Source: an uncultured Oscillospiraceae bacterium (GTDB lineage Bacteria > Bacillota > Clostridia > Oscillospirales > Oscillospiraceae). From it: a DNA stretch of 39,899 bases. Below, piece by piece: positions 31,381-39,731 of this stretch. How positions within the stretch are numbered: the first letter of the stretch is position 1; the number at the start of each line of letters is the position of its first letter. Position numbers and translations under genes: made by a program. The notes beneath the pieces are model-generated. The model was not told where the DNA came from. It did no database searches and was given only the letters and a program-made list of their open reading frames with translations. The stretch covers positions 1 to 39,899 of the forward strand of contig CATLHC010000022.1 in assembly GCA_949948775.1 (NCBI GenBank). The letters are read 5' to 3'.

Positions 31381-31409
31381 ATCATATGAGGGCGTGTCCC
31401 ACAATATTC
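31381..31409 (-). promoter_or_regulatory. Sigma-E-like promoter of the spoIIIA operon
   Basis: On the - strand GAATATT (31409-31403) matches the -35 consensus KMATATT of B. subtilis sigma-E, and 14 bases on CATATGAT (31388-31381) matches CATACAHT at six of eight positions. It is 29 bases before the spoIIIAA start and directly after the gltD terminator. The operon is known to depend on sigma-E in B. subtilis. Confidence 0.75.
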
Positions 31410-31423
31410 CAGCCCGCGAAAAT

Positions 31424-31460
31424 CAAAAAGCCGCCCGCCGGATGCTCCGGCGGACGGCTT
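31424..31460 (-). terminator. Terminator of gltBD
   Basis: On the - strand AAGCCG-T-CCGCCGGA (31460-31446) pairs with TCCGGCGG-G-CGGCTT (31442-31428), one internal mismatch or wobble, followed by TTTGATTTTC. It begins 3 bases after the gltD stop and insulates the spoIIIA promoter. Confidence 0.85.
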
Positions 31461-31463
31461 CCA

Positions 31464-32942
31464 TCATGTCAAGTTTGTGTATCCCATTAAATATTCGTCC
31501 ACTTCCCTGGCCGCGGCCCGGCCCTCGGCGATGCCCCACACCACCAGGGACTGGCCCCGGCGCATGTCTCCGGCGGCGAACACCTTTTCCACTCCGGTGG
31601 AATAGCCGCCGGGGAACGTGGCCACGTTGGAGCGGCCGTCTCGGTCCACGCCGAAGGCGTCGGCGGCGTAGTCCTCCGGGCCCAGGAAGCCCGCCGCGAT
31701 GAGCAGAAGCTGGCAGGGCAGCTCCTCCTCCGAGCCGGAGACCTCGGCCATGATGCGGCGGCCGTCCTCCACTTTAGGCTCCAACCGCACGGTGACGATG
31801 GAGCACAGCGCACCGTTCTCGTCTGTGCGGCACTCCTTCACCGTAGTCTGGTAGCGGCGGGGGTCCGCGCCGAACACGGCGATGGCCTCCTCCTGGCCGT
31901 AGTCCGTTTTGCACACGCGGGGCCATTGGGGCCAGGGATTGTCGGCGGCGCGGCTGTCGGGGGCCTTGGGCATCATCTCCAGCTGGACGACGGATTTACA
32001 CCCGTGGCGGATGGAGGTCCCCACGCAGTCGTTGCCCGTGTCGCCGCCGCCCACGATGACCACGTCCTTGCCCCCGGCGTCGATATAGGTCCCTTTGGCA
32101 AGGCCGCTGTCCAGCAGGGATTTCGTGGTGGAGGTGAGGAAATCCACGGCGTAATACGCGCCGTTCACCCTCTCCACTACAGGCAGGCCCCGGGGCTTTT
32201 TCGCCCCGCAGCACAGGATAATTGCGTCGTACTCGTCCAAAAGCTGCCGGGCGGACACGTCCCGGCCCACGTCGCAGGAGGTGTGCAGCTCCACACCCTC
32301 CGCCGCCATCAGATCGGCCCGGCGGGCGACGATCTCCTTTTGCAGCTTCATGTTGGGGATGCCATACATCAGCAGGCCCCCCACCCGGTCCTCTCGCTCG
32401 AATACGGTGACGGTGTGGCCCCGGCGGTTGAGCTGCTGGGCGGCGGCCAGTCCCGCGGGGCCGGACCCCACCACCGCCACCCTCTTTCCGGTGCGGACAC
32501 GGGGCGGCTGCGGCTTCATGGCACCAGAAGCGAAGCCCGCCTCAATGATGGCAAGCTCGTTCTCCTTTACCGTCACCGGGTCGCCGTTGAGGCCGCAGGT
32601 ACACGCCGCCTCGCACAAGGCCGGACACACCCGCCCGGTGAACTCCGGGAAGCTGTTGGTCTTGGCCAGACGGCTCAAGGCATGGCCCAGGTTGCCGGTA
32701 TACACCAGGTCGTTCCACTCCGGCACCAGGTTGTGGAGGGGGCACCCCGTGAACATCCCCGCCAGCTGCACCCCGGACTGGCAGAAGGGCACGCCGCACT
32801 CCATACACCGGGCGCCCTGCTTGCGCCGCTCCTCCTCGGGGAGCATGGGGTGGAACTCGTTCCAGTGCTTGATGCGCTCCAAGGGCGGCTGGCCGGGGTT
32901 GCCTTGGCGGCCGTATTCCAAAAATCCAGTGGGCTTTCCCAT
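31464..32942 (-). CDS. gltD: Glutamate synthase (NADPH), small subunit
   Basis: FAD- and Fe-S-containing subunit passing electrons from NADPH to GltB; 492 residues. N-terminal cysteine cluster ([10 protein letters not shown] at about 45-54, with FTGCPLHN and [10 protein letters not shown] further on) binds two [4Fe-4S] centres; [13 protein letters not shown] binds [14 protein letters not shown] binds NADPH; the C-terminal [16 protein letters not shown] closes the FAD site. The gltB stop and this start share a base (TAATG), with GGAGGTG in the end of gltB, so the subunits are made together. Confidence 0.95.
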   Translation of the reverse strand: MGKPTGFLEYGRQGNPGQPPLERIKHWNEFHPMLPEEERRKQGARCMECGVPFCQSGVQLAGMFTGCPLHNLVPEWNDLVYTGNLGHALSRLAKTNSFPEFTGRVCPALCEAACTCGLNGDPVTVKENELAIIEAGFASGAMKPQPPRVRTGKRVAVVGSGPAGLAAAQQLNRRGHTVTVFEREDRVGGLLMYGIPNMKLQKEIVARRADLMAAEGVELHTSCDVGRDVSARQLLDEYDAIILCCGAKKPRGLPVVERVNGAYYAVDFLTSTTKSLLDSGLAKGTYIDAGGKDVVIVGGGDTGNDCVGTSIRHGCKSVVQLEMMPKAPDSRAADNPWPQWPRVCKTDYGQEEAIAVFGADPRRYQTTVKECRTDENGALCSIVTVRLEPKVEDGRRIMAEVSGSEEELPCQLLLIAAGFLGPEDYAADAFGVDRDGRSNVATFPGGYSTGVEKVFAAGDMRRGQSLVVWGIAEGRAAAREVDEYLMGYTNLT

Positions 32943-35900
32943 TATCTCGCACCTCCCGTCACGGCGTAGAACGCCTCGATCTCCGCCTCGTCGTGGGTCA
33001 TGCCTCGCTCCTCGAACTGGGCGATAGCTTTCAAAATCCGGTCGTAATCCCGGGGCAGAATCTTCTTAAAGCTGGCGGTGCTGTGCTCAAAGTCCGCCAG
33101 GATGGCTTTGCCCTTCTCCGAGCCTGTGGCCTCTACGTGCTGGGCGATGAGGGAGCGCAGCTCCTCCAGGTCGTGCTTCTCCGTCACCGGCTCGATGGAC
33201 ACCAGCTCCTTGTTGACCCGCAGGTACAGGTCCCGGCGGGGGTCCCACACGTAGGCGATGCCGCCGCTCATGCCCGCGGCGAAGTTCTTGCCCGTCTCGC
33301 CCAGGACCACCACCCGGCCCCCGGTCATATACTCACAGCCGTGGTCGCCCACGCCCTCCACGACGGCGTAAGCGCCGGAGTTGCGCACGCAGAAGCGCTC
33401 TCCGGCCACGCCGGCGATGAACGCCTTGCCGGAGGTGGCTCCGTACAAGGCCACGTTGCCCACGATGATGTTCTCGTCCGCTTTATAATTTGCGTTTTTC
33501 GGCGGGTACACCACCAGCTTGCCGCCGGAAAGGCCCTTGCCGAAGTAGTCGTTGGAGTCGCCCTCCAGCTCCAGGGTCAGGCCCTTGGGGATGAACGCGC
33601 CGAAGGACTGCCCGCCGCCGCCGGAGCAGTGGACGGTATAGGTGTCCTCCTCCAGTCCCTCGCCGTGGAGGCGGGTGACGTCGGAGCCGAACATGGTACC
33701 CACGGCCCGGTCGGTGGAGGTCACGTCCAGGGAAAGCTGTTTCTTTTGGCCCTTTTTCAGCGCGCCGCCCATTTTCGCCAGCAGGACCGACTGGTCCACC
33801 GTCTTTTCCAGCTCAAAATCATACACATCGGCGGGGTCGAAGTGGGTCTTATAGCCCTCGCCCACGTAGGGATTGCCCAAAATGGCGGACAGGTCCACGG
33901 TGGCGGCCCGGTCGTTGACGGCGTGCTCCCGCATTTTCAGCAGGTCGGTGCGGCCCACCAGCTCCTCCACGGTGCGCACACCCAGCTTGGCCATGTGCTC
34001 CCGCAGCTCCTGGGCGATGAAGCGCATGAAGTTGACCACGTATTCCGGCTTGCCCTGGAAGCGGCGGCGCAGCTCAGGGTTCTGCGTCGCCACGCCCACG
34101 GGGCAGGTGTCCAGGTTGCACACCCGCATCATGACGCAGCCCATGGTGACCAGCGGCGCGGTGGCGAAGCCGAACTCCTCCGCCCCCAGCATACAGGCGA
34201 TGGCCACATCCCGGCCCGTCATCAGCTTGCCGTCGGTCTCCACCACCACACGGGAGCGCAGGTCGTTTTGAATCAGCGTTTGGTGTGTCTCCGCCAGCCC
34301 CAGCTCCCAGGGCAGGCCCGCGTTGTGGATGGAGGTGCGGGGAGCGGCCCCGGTGCCGCCGTCCCAGCCGGAGATCAGCACCACTTGGGCGCCCGCCTTG
34401 GCCACCCCCGCCGCCACGGTGCCCACGCCCGCCTCGCTGACCAGCTTGACGGAAATGCGGGCCTGACGGTTGGCGTTTTTCAGGTCATAGATGAGCTGGG
34501 CCAAATCCTCGATGGAGTAAATATCGTGGTGGGGCGGTGGGGAGATCAAGGACACGCCGGGGGTGGAATAGCGGGTCTTGGCGATCCAGGGGTATACCTT
34601 CTTTCCAGGCAGGTGCCCGCCCTCGCCGGGCTTGGCCCCCTGGGCCATCTTGATCTGAATTTCCTTGGCGCTCACCAGGTACTCGCTGGTGACGCCAAAC
34701 CGCCCGGAGGCCACCTGCTTGATGGCGGAACAGCGGTCGGATTTCAGCCGCTCGGGGCGCTCGCCGCCCTCGCCGGAGTTGGACTTGCCCCCCAGCATAT
34801 TCATGGCCACCGCCATGCACTCGTGGGCCTCCTGGGAAATGGAGCCGTAGCTCATGGCCCCGGTCTTGAAGCGCTTGACGATGGAGTCCACGCTCTCCAC
34901 CTCGTCAATGGGAATGGGCTGGTCGGCGCACTTCATCTCCATCAGCCCCCGGAGGGTGTGGGGGCAGGTCTCGTCGTCCACCAGGGCGCTGTACTGCTTG
35001 AACAGGCCGTAATCCCCGGTACGGGCGGCCTGCTGGAGCAGGTGGATGGTCTTGGGGTTATACATATGGTCCTCCTGCCCCGCGCGGGCCTTGTGCGCCC
35101 CGGAGGAATCCAAAGTCGTGTCCACTCCCAGGCCCAGGGGGTCAAAGGCTCGGCTGTGGTTCTTGTCCACCAGCTGTTCGATCTCCTTCAGCCCGATGCC
35201 GCCCACCCGGGAGACGGTGTTGGTGAAATACTCGTCCACCACGTCCTTGGCGATGCCGATGGCCTCGAAAATCTGGGCGGACTGGTAGGATTGAATGGTG
35301 GAAATACCCATTTTAGAGGCAATTTTCACGATGCCCTTCAAAATGGCCTTGTCGTAGTCGTCCACCGCCGCACCGAAGTCCTTGTCCAGCAGCCCCTCGT
35401 CGATAAGCTGGCCGATGGTCTCCTGGGCCAGATAGGGATTGATGGCCCGGGCGCCGTAGCCCAGCAGGGCGGCGAAGTGGTGCACGTCCCTCGGCTCGGC
35501 GGACTCCAGAATCACGGAAACCGCCGTGCGCTTGCGGGTGCGGACCAGGTGCTGCTCCAGGGCGGACACCGCCAGCAGGGACGGGATGGCCACATGGTTC
35601 TCGTCCACCCCCCGGTCGGACAGGATGATGATGTTGGCTCCGTTGCGGTAGGCCCGGTCGGCGGCGATCTTCATCTGGTCCAGCGCCCGCTTCAGGGGCA
35701 TATTTTTGAAGTAGAGCAGGGACACCGTCTCCACATGGAAGCCGGGCTTGTCCATGGCCTTAATTTTCATTAAATCCACTGAGGTCAGGATGGGGTTGTG
35801 GATCTGGAGCACCCGGCAGTTGTCGGCGCTCTCCTCCAGCAGATTGCCGTCGTCGCCCACATAGACGGTGGTGTCGGTGACGATCTCCTCCCGGATGGCG

Positions 35901-37480
35901 TCGATGGGCGGATTGGTCACCTGGGCAAAAAGCTGCCGGAAGTAATTGAACAGCGGCTGGTCGTGGCTGGACAGCACCGCCAGGGGGATGTCCGCGCCCA
36001 TGGCGGCGGTGCTCTCCGCCCCGGTGCGGGCCATGGGCAGGATGGTGTCCTTCAAGTCCTCGTAGGTGTAGCCGAAGGCCTTTTGCACCTGGGTGCGGCG
36101 CTCTGGGGTGTACTTTTCCACCCGGTGATTGGGGATGGGCAAATCTTTCAGCCGCACCAGGTTCCGGTCCAGCCACTCGCCGTAGGGATTGCGGGCGGCG
36201 TAGCCCTCCTTGATCTCGCTGTCGTCAATGATGCGGCCCGAAACGGTGTCCACCAGCAGCATTTTCCCCGGCTCCAGCCGGGACTTGCGCACGATGTGGG
36301 CGGGGTCGATGTCCAAGACGCCCACCTCGGAGGACAAAATCAGCCGGTCGTCGTCGGTGACGTAGTACCGGGAGGGCCGCAGACCGTTGCGGTCCAGCAC
36401 CGCCCCCACCTGGTCGCCGTCGGAGAACAGGATGGAGGCCGGTCCGTCCCACGGCTCCATCATGACGGCGTAATACTGGTACAGGTCCCGCCGGGCCCGG
36501 GACAGGTTTTCGTCATTCATCCACGGCTCCGGAATGCAGATCATCACCGCCAGGGGCAGGTCCATGCCGCTCATCACCAGAAATTCCAGAGTGTTGTCCA
36601 GCATGGCGGAGTCGGACCCGTCCACATTCACCACCGGGAACACCTTGTCGATGTCCCTGTCCCAGACGGGGGCGTGCATGGTCTCCTCCCGGGCCAGCAT
36701 CCGGTCCACGTTGCCCCGGATGGTGTTGATCTCCCCGTTGTGGAGGATGAACCGGTTAGGGTGGGCGCGCTCCCAGGAGGGGTTGGTGTTGGTGGAAAAC
36801 CGGGAGTGGACCAGGGCGATGGCGGAGGTGTAGTCCTCACTCTGCAAATCCCGGTAGAACTGCCTCAGCTGGCCCACCAGGAACATCCCCTTGTACACGA
36901 TGGTCCGGCTGGACAGGGACGCCACATAGGTGTTGTCGTTGGACTGCTCGAACTCCCGGCGGGCGATGTACAGCCTGCGGTCAAATTCCGGGCCGCGGGC
37001 CAAATTCTCCGGGCGGCGGACGAAGCCCTGCATGATGCGCGGCATCTTCGCCAGCGCCTTGTGCCCCAGCACCTCCGGACATACGGGCACCTCACGCCAG
37101 CCGATGAACTCCATGCCCTCCCGGGCCACGATGAGCTCGAACATTTTCATGGCCTGGTTCCGGCGCAGGGTCTCTTGGGGGAAGAAAAACATCCCGATGC
37201 CGTAGTCCCTCTCGCCGCCCAGGGTGACGCCGCATTCCTCCGCCGCCTTCACAAAAAACTCGTGGGAGATTTGCAGCAGGATACCCACGCCGTCGCCGGT
37301 TTGGCCCTCGGCGTCCTTGCCCGCCCGATGCTCCAGCTTTTCCACGATTTTCAGCGCATCGTCCACCGTCTGATGGCTCTTCCTGCCCTTGATGTCCACG
37401 ACCGCGCCGATGCCGCAGTTGTCGTGCTCGAACCGGGGGTCGTACAGCGGCCCCCGCTCCTGTCCCCGCTCTTGCTTCAT
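32942..37480 (-). CDS. gltB: Glutamate synthase (NADPH), large subunit
   Basis: Makes two glutamates from glutamine and 2-oxoglutarate; 1512 residues, the expected size. The order is: N-terminal class II glutamine amidotransferase with nucleophile Cys in EHDNCGIGAVV (about C22, after a short propeptide); linker domain; FMN/2-oxoglutarate domain with GEGGERPERLKSD, KPGEGGHLPGKK, SPPPHHDIYSIEDLAQL and ISGWDGGTGAAPRTS; [3Fe-4S] cysteines in CVMMRVCNLDTCPVG; and the C-terminal GXGXG domain with GMSGGIAYVWD. ATG 37480 has GGAGG 7 bases upstream; the frame's long N-terminal extension crosses the terminator and dapL and is rejected. Paired with gltD; expression must pass or bypass the hairpin upstream. 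Confidence 0.96.
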   Translation of the reverse strand: MKQERGQERGPLYDPRFEHDNCGIGAVVDIKGRKSHQTVDDALKIVEKLEHRAGKDAEGQTGDGVGILLQISHEFFVKAAEECGVTLGGERDYGIGMFFFPQETLRRNQAMKMFELIVAREGMEFIGWREVPVCPEVLGHKALAKMPRIMQGFVRRPENLARGPEFDRRLYIARREFEQSNDNTYVASLSSRTIVYKGMFLVGQLRQFYRDLQSEDYTSAIALVHSRFSTNTNPSWERAHPNRFILHNGEINTIRGNVDRMLAREETMHAPVWDRDIDKVFPVVNVDGSDSAMLDNTLEFLVMSGMDLPLAVMICIPEPWMNDENLSRARRDLYQYYAVMMEPWDGPASILFSDGDQVGAVLDRNGLRPSRYYVTDDDRLILSSEVGVLDIDPAHIVRKSRLEPGKMLLVDTVSGRIIDDSEIKEGYAARNPYGEWLDRNLVRLKDLPIPNHRVEKYTPERRTQVQKAFGYTYEDLKDTILPMARTGAESTAAMGADIPLAVLSSHDQPLFNYFRQLFAQVTNPPIDAIREEIVTDTTVYVGDDGNLLEESADNCRVLQIHNPILTSVDLMKIKAMDKPGFHVETVSLLYFKNMPLKRALDQMKIAADRAYRNGANIIILSDRGVDENHVAIPSLLAVSALEQHLVRTRKRTAVSVILESAEPRDVHHFAALLGYGARAINPYLAQETIGQLIDEGLLDKDFGAAVDDYDKAILKGIVKIASKMGISTIQSYQSAQIFEAIGIAKDVVDEYFTNTVSRVGGIGLKEIEQLVDKNHSRAFDPLGLGVDTTLDSSGAHKARAGQEDHMYNPKTIHLLQQAARTGDYGLFKQYSALVDDETCPHTLRGLMEMKCADQPIPIDEVESVDSIVKRFKTGAMSYGSISQEAHECMAVAMNMLGGKSNSGEGGERPERLKSDRCSAIKQVASGRFGVTSEYLVSAKEIQIKMAQGAKPGEGGHLPGKKVYPWIAKTRYSTPGVSLISPPPHHDIYSIEDLAQLIYDLKNANRQARISVKLVSEAGVGTVAAGVAKAGAQVVLISGWDGGTGAAPRTSIHNAGLPWELGLAETHQTLIQNDLRSRVVVETDGKLMTGRDVAIACMLGAEEFGFATAPLVTMGCVMMRVCNLDTCPVGVATQNPELRRRFQGKPEYVVNFMRFIAQELREHMAKLGVRTVEELVGRTDLLKMREHAVNDRAATVDLSAILGNPYVGEGYKTHFDPADVYDFELEKTVDQSVLLAKMGGALKKGQKKQLSLDVTSTDRAVGTMFGSDVTRLHGEGLEEDTYTVHCSGGGGQSFGAFIPKGLTLELEGDSNDYFGKGLSGGKLVVYPPKNANYKADENIIVGNVALYGATSGKAFIAGVAGERFCVRNSGAYAVVEGVGDHGCEYMTGGRVVVLGETGKNFAAGMSGGIAYVWDPRRDLYLRVNKELVSIEPVTEKHDLEELRSLIAQHVEATGSEKGKAILADFEHSTASFKKILPRDYDRILKAIAQFEERGMTHDEAEIEAFYAVTGGAR

Positions 37481-37497
37481 GTTGAATCCTCCAAACG

Positions 37498-37562
37498 AAA
37501 ACCGGCCCAACGGGAGGCAAAAGGGTATGACCCCTTTCCCTGCCCCCCGTTGGGCCGGTTTT
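37498..37562 (-). terminator. Long hairpin between dapL and gltB (terminator or attenuator)
   Basis: AAAACCGGCCCAACGGG (37498-37514) is perfectly complementary to CCCGTTGGGCCGGTTTT (37546-37562), a 17-bp stem whose apical part can pair further (AAAGGG with CCCTTT). On the - strand it begins 11 bases after the dapL stop and ends in TTTTCGTTT. The gltB ribosome binding site follows within 5 bases, leaving no space for a promoter between hairpin and gltB. Confidence 0.85.
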
Positions 37563-37572
37563 TGATTTCTTT

Positions 37573-38793
37573 TTACAGCACCGACACGATGCGCTGGACC
37601 GCTTCCTTGGTGGCGTCCGCGTCGCCGAAGGCGGTGACCCGGATGTAGCCCTCCCCGCTGGGGCCGAAGCCCGCGCCGGGGGTGGTGACCACGCACGCTT
37701 TCTTCAACAGCAGGTCGAAGAAGTCCCAGGACGGCGTGTTGTTGGGCGTCTTGACCCACAGATAAGGGGCGTTCACCCCACCGTAGACCGTCAGGCCCGC
37801 TTTGGTGAGGCCCTCCCGGACGACCTTGGCGTTGTTCAGGTAGTAGTCGATGGCCACCCTTGTCTGCGCCCTGCCCTCGGGGCTGAGCGCCGCCTCCGCC
37901 GCCCGCTGGATGACGTAGGGCACGCCGTTGAATTTGCTGCCCTGGCGGCGGTTCCACAGGGCGTTAAGGGACGCGCCCTCACGCTTCAGCGCTTTAGGGA
38001 TGACCGTGTAGGCGCAACGGTTGCCGGTGAAACCGGCGGACTTGGAGAAGGAGCGGAACTCGATGGCGCAGGTCTTGGCCCCCTCCACCTCAAAGATGCT
38101 GTGGGGGATACCATCCTCACGGATGAACGCCTCGTAGGCGGAGTCAAACAGGATCACGCTGCCGTGGGCGTTGGCGTAGTCCACCCAGACCTTGAGCTGC
38201 TCATAGGTGGCCGCCGCGCCGGTGGGGTTGTTGGGGGAGCAGATGTAGATGAGGTCGGGCACCTTGTCCCCCGCGGGCAGATCGGGGAAAAAGCCGTTCT
38301 CCGCCGTGCAGGGCAGATAAACCAGGTCGGTCCACTTCTCCCCGTCGTAGGCGCCGGCCCGACCGGCCATGGCGTTGGTGTCCACGTACACCGGGTACAC
38401 CGGGTCGCACACCGCCACCACATTGTCCACCGAGAAGATGTCGCCGATGCTGCCGCAGTCGGTTTTCGCGCCGTCGGAGACAAAAATCTCGTCGTCGGCA
38501 AGGTCCACCCCCCGCTCCCTATAGGAGTCTCGAATGGCGAAGCGCAGGAACTCATAGGCGCAGCAGGTCTCCTCGCAGTAGCCCCGGAAGGTCTCCTTAA
38601 CCCCCATCTCCCTGGACGCCTTCACCATGGCGTCCACCACCACGGGGGCCAGGGGCTGGGTCACGTCGCCTATTCCTAAGCGGATCAGGGGCATGGGCGG
38701 ATTCTCCGCCGAAAAGGCCCGCACCCGGCGGCCGATCTCCGGGAACAGGTAGCCGCCCGGCAGCTTGAGAAAATTCTGATTGATGCGGGCCAT
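37573..38793 (-). CDS. dapL: LL-diaminopimelate aminotransferase
   Basis: PLP enzyme converting tetrahydrodipicolinate directly to LL-diaminopimelate with glutamate as donor, bypassing the succinylase or acetylase steps. The 406 residues match the family: NQNFLKLPGGYLFPEIGRRV at the N-terminus, RLGIGDVTQPL, FVSDGAKTDCGSI, SPNNPTGAAAT, and the PLP Lys in SFSKSAGFTGNR. ATG 38793 has AAGGAGTG at 8 bases; GTG 38802 is too close to it. dapF lies 59 bases upstream, so dapF-dapL form a unit; dapA and dapB are elsewhere in the window. Its 2-oxoglutarate/glutamate use gives a thin metabolic link with gltBD downstream. Confidence 0.94.
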   Translation of the reverse strand: MARINQNFLKLPGGYLFPEIGRRVRAFSAENPPMPLIRLGIGDVTQPLAPVVVDAMVKASREMGVKETFRGYCEETCCAYEFLRFAIRDSYRERGVDLADDEIFVSDGAKTDCGSIGDIFSVDNVVAVCDPVYPVYVDTNAMAGRAGAYDGEKWTDLVYLPCTAENGFFPDLPAGDKVPDLIYICSPNNPTGAAATYEQLKVWVDYANAHGSVILFDSAYEAFIREDGIPHSIFEVEGAKTCAIEFRSFSKSAGFTGNRCAYTVIPKALKREGASLNALWNRRQGSKFNGVPYVIQRAAEAALSPEGRAQTRVAIDYYLNNAKVVREGLTKAGLTVYGGVNAPYLWVKTPNNTPSWDFFDLLLKKACVVTTPGAGFGPSGEGYIRVTAFGDADATKEAVQRIVSVL

Positions 38794-38852
38794 TGGGACC
38801 ACTCCTTCACTTTATCTGGTTAAATCATTTTACCGCAAAAGAGGCGGCGCGG

Positions 38853-39647
38853 TCAATTGTCAAGTTTGCCATCAAAAACGGTGACAGCGGGGCCCATCAT
38901 GAACATATGGCCGGATTTTTCGTCCCAGCGGACGGTCAAATCGCCACCGGACAGGTGAACGACGGTCTCCCGGTCCAGTTTGCCTGCGCTCATCATCGCC
39001 GCCGCGGATGCGCAGGCCCCGGTGCCGCAGGCCATAGTCTCGCCGCTGCCCCGCTCCCAGACGCGCATTTGAAGCTCGTTATGACTCAGCACTTTTACAA
39101 ACTCCGCGTTGACTCTGCCGGGAAAGGCCGGGTGGCTCTCCACGGCAGGACCCATGGCCTGTAAATCCAATGCGGCGGGGTCCTCCACCTCAATGACCGC
39201 ATGGGGGTTCCCCATGGACACCGGGACGGCGGTGTACCCTGCCCGCCCAATTTGGAGCAAAACGGGCAATTTGAGAATAGGTATTCCCATATTTACCGCG
39301 GCGGCGTACGCCCGTTTTTCCCGAATCATCAGGGACAGCTCCCGCTCTCCCGCCAGGGTCTCGATGGTGAGATGGGCCTTATCTGTCAATCCTTTATCAT
39401 ACACGTACTTGCCGAAGCACCGGATGCCGTTGCCGCACATGGCCCCCTCGGAGCCGTCGGCGTTGAACATCCGCATTTTGAAATCCGCCCGGTCCGACGG
39501 GCAGACGCAGATGATGCCGTCCCCCCCTACGCCGAAATGGCGGTCGGACAGGCGGCGGGCCAGTTCGCCCAAATTCTCAGGTGTGGAGTCCATGCAGTTC
39601 AAAAAGATGTAGTCATTTCCCAGACCGTGCATCTTGGTGAAGTCCAT
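38853..39647 (-). CDS. dapF: Diaminopimelate epimerase
   Basis: Cofactor-free racemisation of LL- to meso-diaminopimelate, needed for peptidoglycan and for lysine. The 264 residues contain both catalytic cysteines: MCGNGIRC (C71) and ETMACGTGACASA (about C208), within the two mirror-related halves, plus MHGLGNDYIF at the N-terminus and GNPHAVI in the middle. ATG 39647 has AGGAGG 7 bases upstream; the ATG two codons earlier abuts that site and is less likely. No clear promoter is seen between it and the hairpin at 39692-39722. Confidence 0.94.
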   Translation of the reverse strand: MDFTKMHGLGNDYIFLNCMDSTPENLGELARRLSDRHFGVGGDGIICVCPSDRADFKMRMFNADGSEGAMCGNGIRCFGKYVYDKGLTDKAHLTIETLAGERELSLMIREKRAYAAAVNMGIPILKLPVLLQIGRAGYTAVPVSMGNPHAVIEVEDPAALDLQAMGPAVESHPAFPGRVNAEFVKVLSHNELQMRVWERGSGETMACGTGACASAAAMMSAGKLDRETVVHLSGGDLTVRWDEKSGHMFMMGPAVTVFDGKLDN

Positions 39648-39691
39648 GGCCATCCCTCCTGTTCACGGATTGGGAAGTCAAACGGGCGCAA

Positions 39692-39722
39692 CAGGGCGGC
39701 AGTCCAAACAACTGCCGCCCTG
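39692..39722 (-). terminator. Hairpin after the ANTAR gene
   Basis: CAGGGCGGCAGT (39692-39703) and ACTGCCGCCCTG (39711-39722) form a perfect 12-bp stem with a 7-base loop. On the - strand it starts 9 bases after the ANTAR gene stop. No good U tract follows (TTGCG), so it may terminate weakly, stabilise a 3' end or be a leader structure of dapF. Confidence 0.6.
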
Positions 39723-39731
39723 GGTTATCTG

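Noticed and set aside
31353..31385. SpoIIIAA start at ATG 31385
   Set aside because: Overlaps the -10 of the sigma-E-like promoter and lacks a ribosome binding site.
32993..35773. 926-residue open frame on the + strand opposite gltB
   Set aside because: Rich in His, Val, Gly and Gln, as expected of a mirror frame of a GC-rich gene; no family motifs and gltB is unmistakable.
37481..37957. N-terminal extension of GltB across the terminator into dapL
   Set aside because: Nonsense composition, overlap with dapL and the hairpin; ATG 37480 has a good ribosome binding site and the Cys nucleophile near residue 22.
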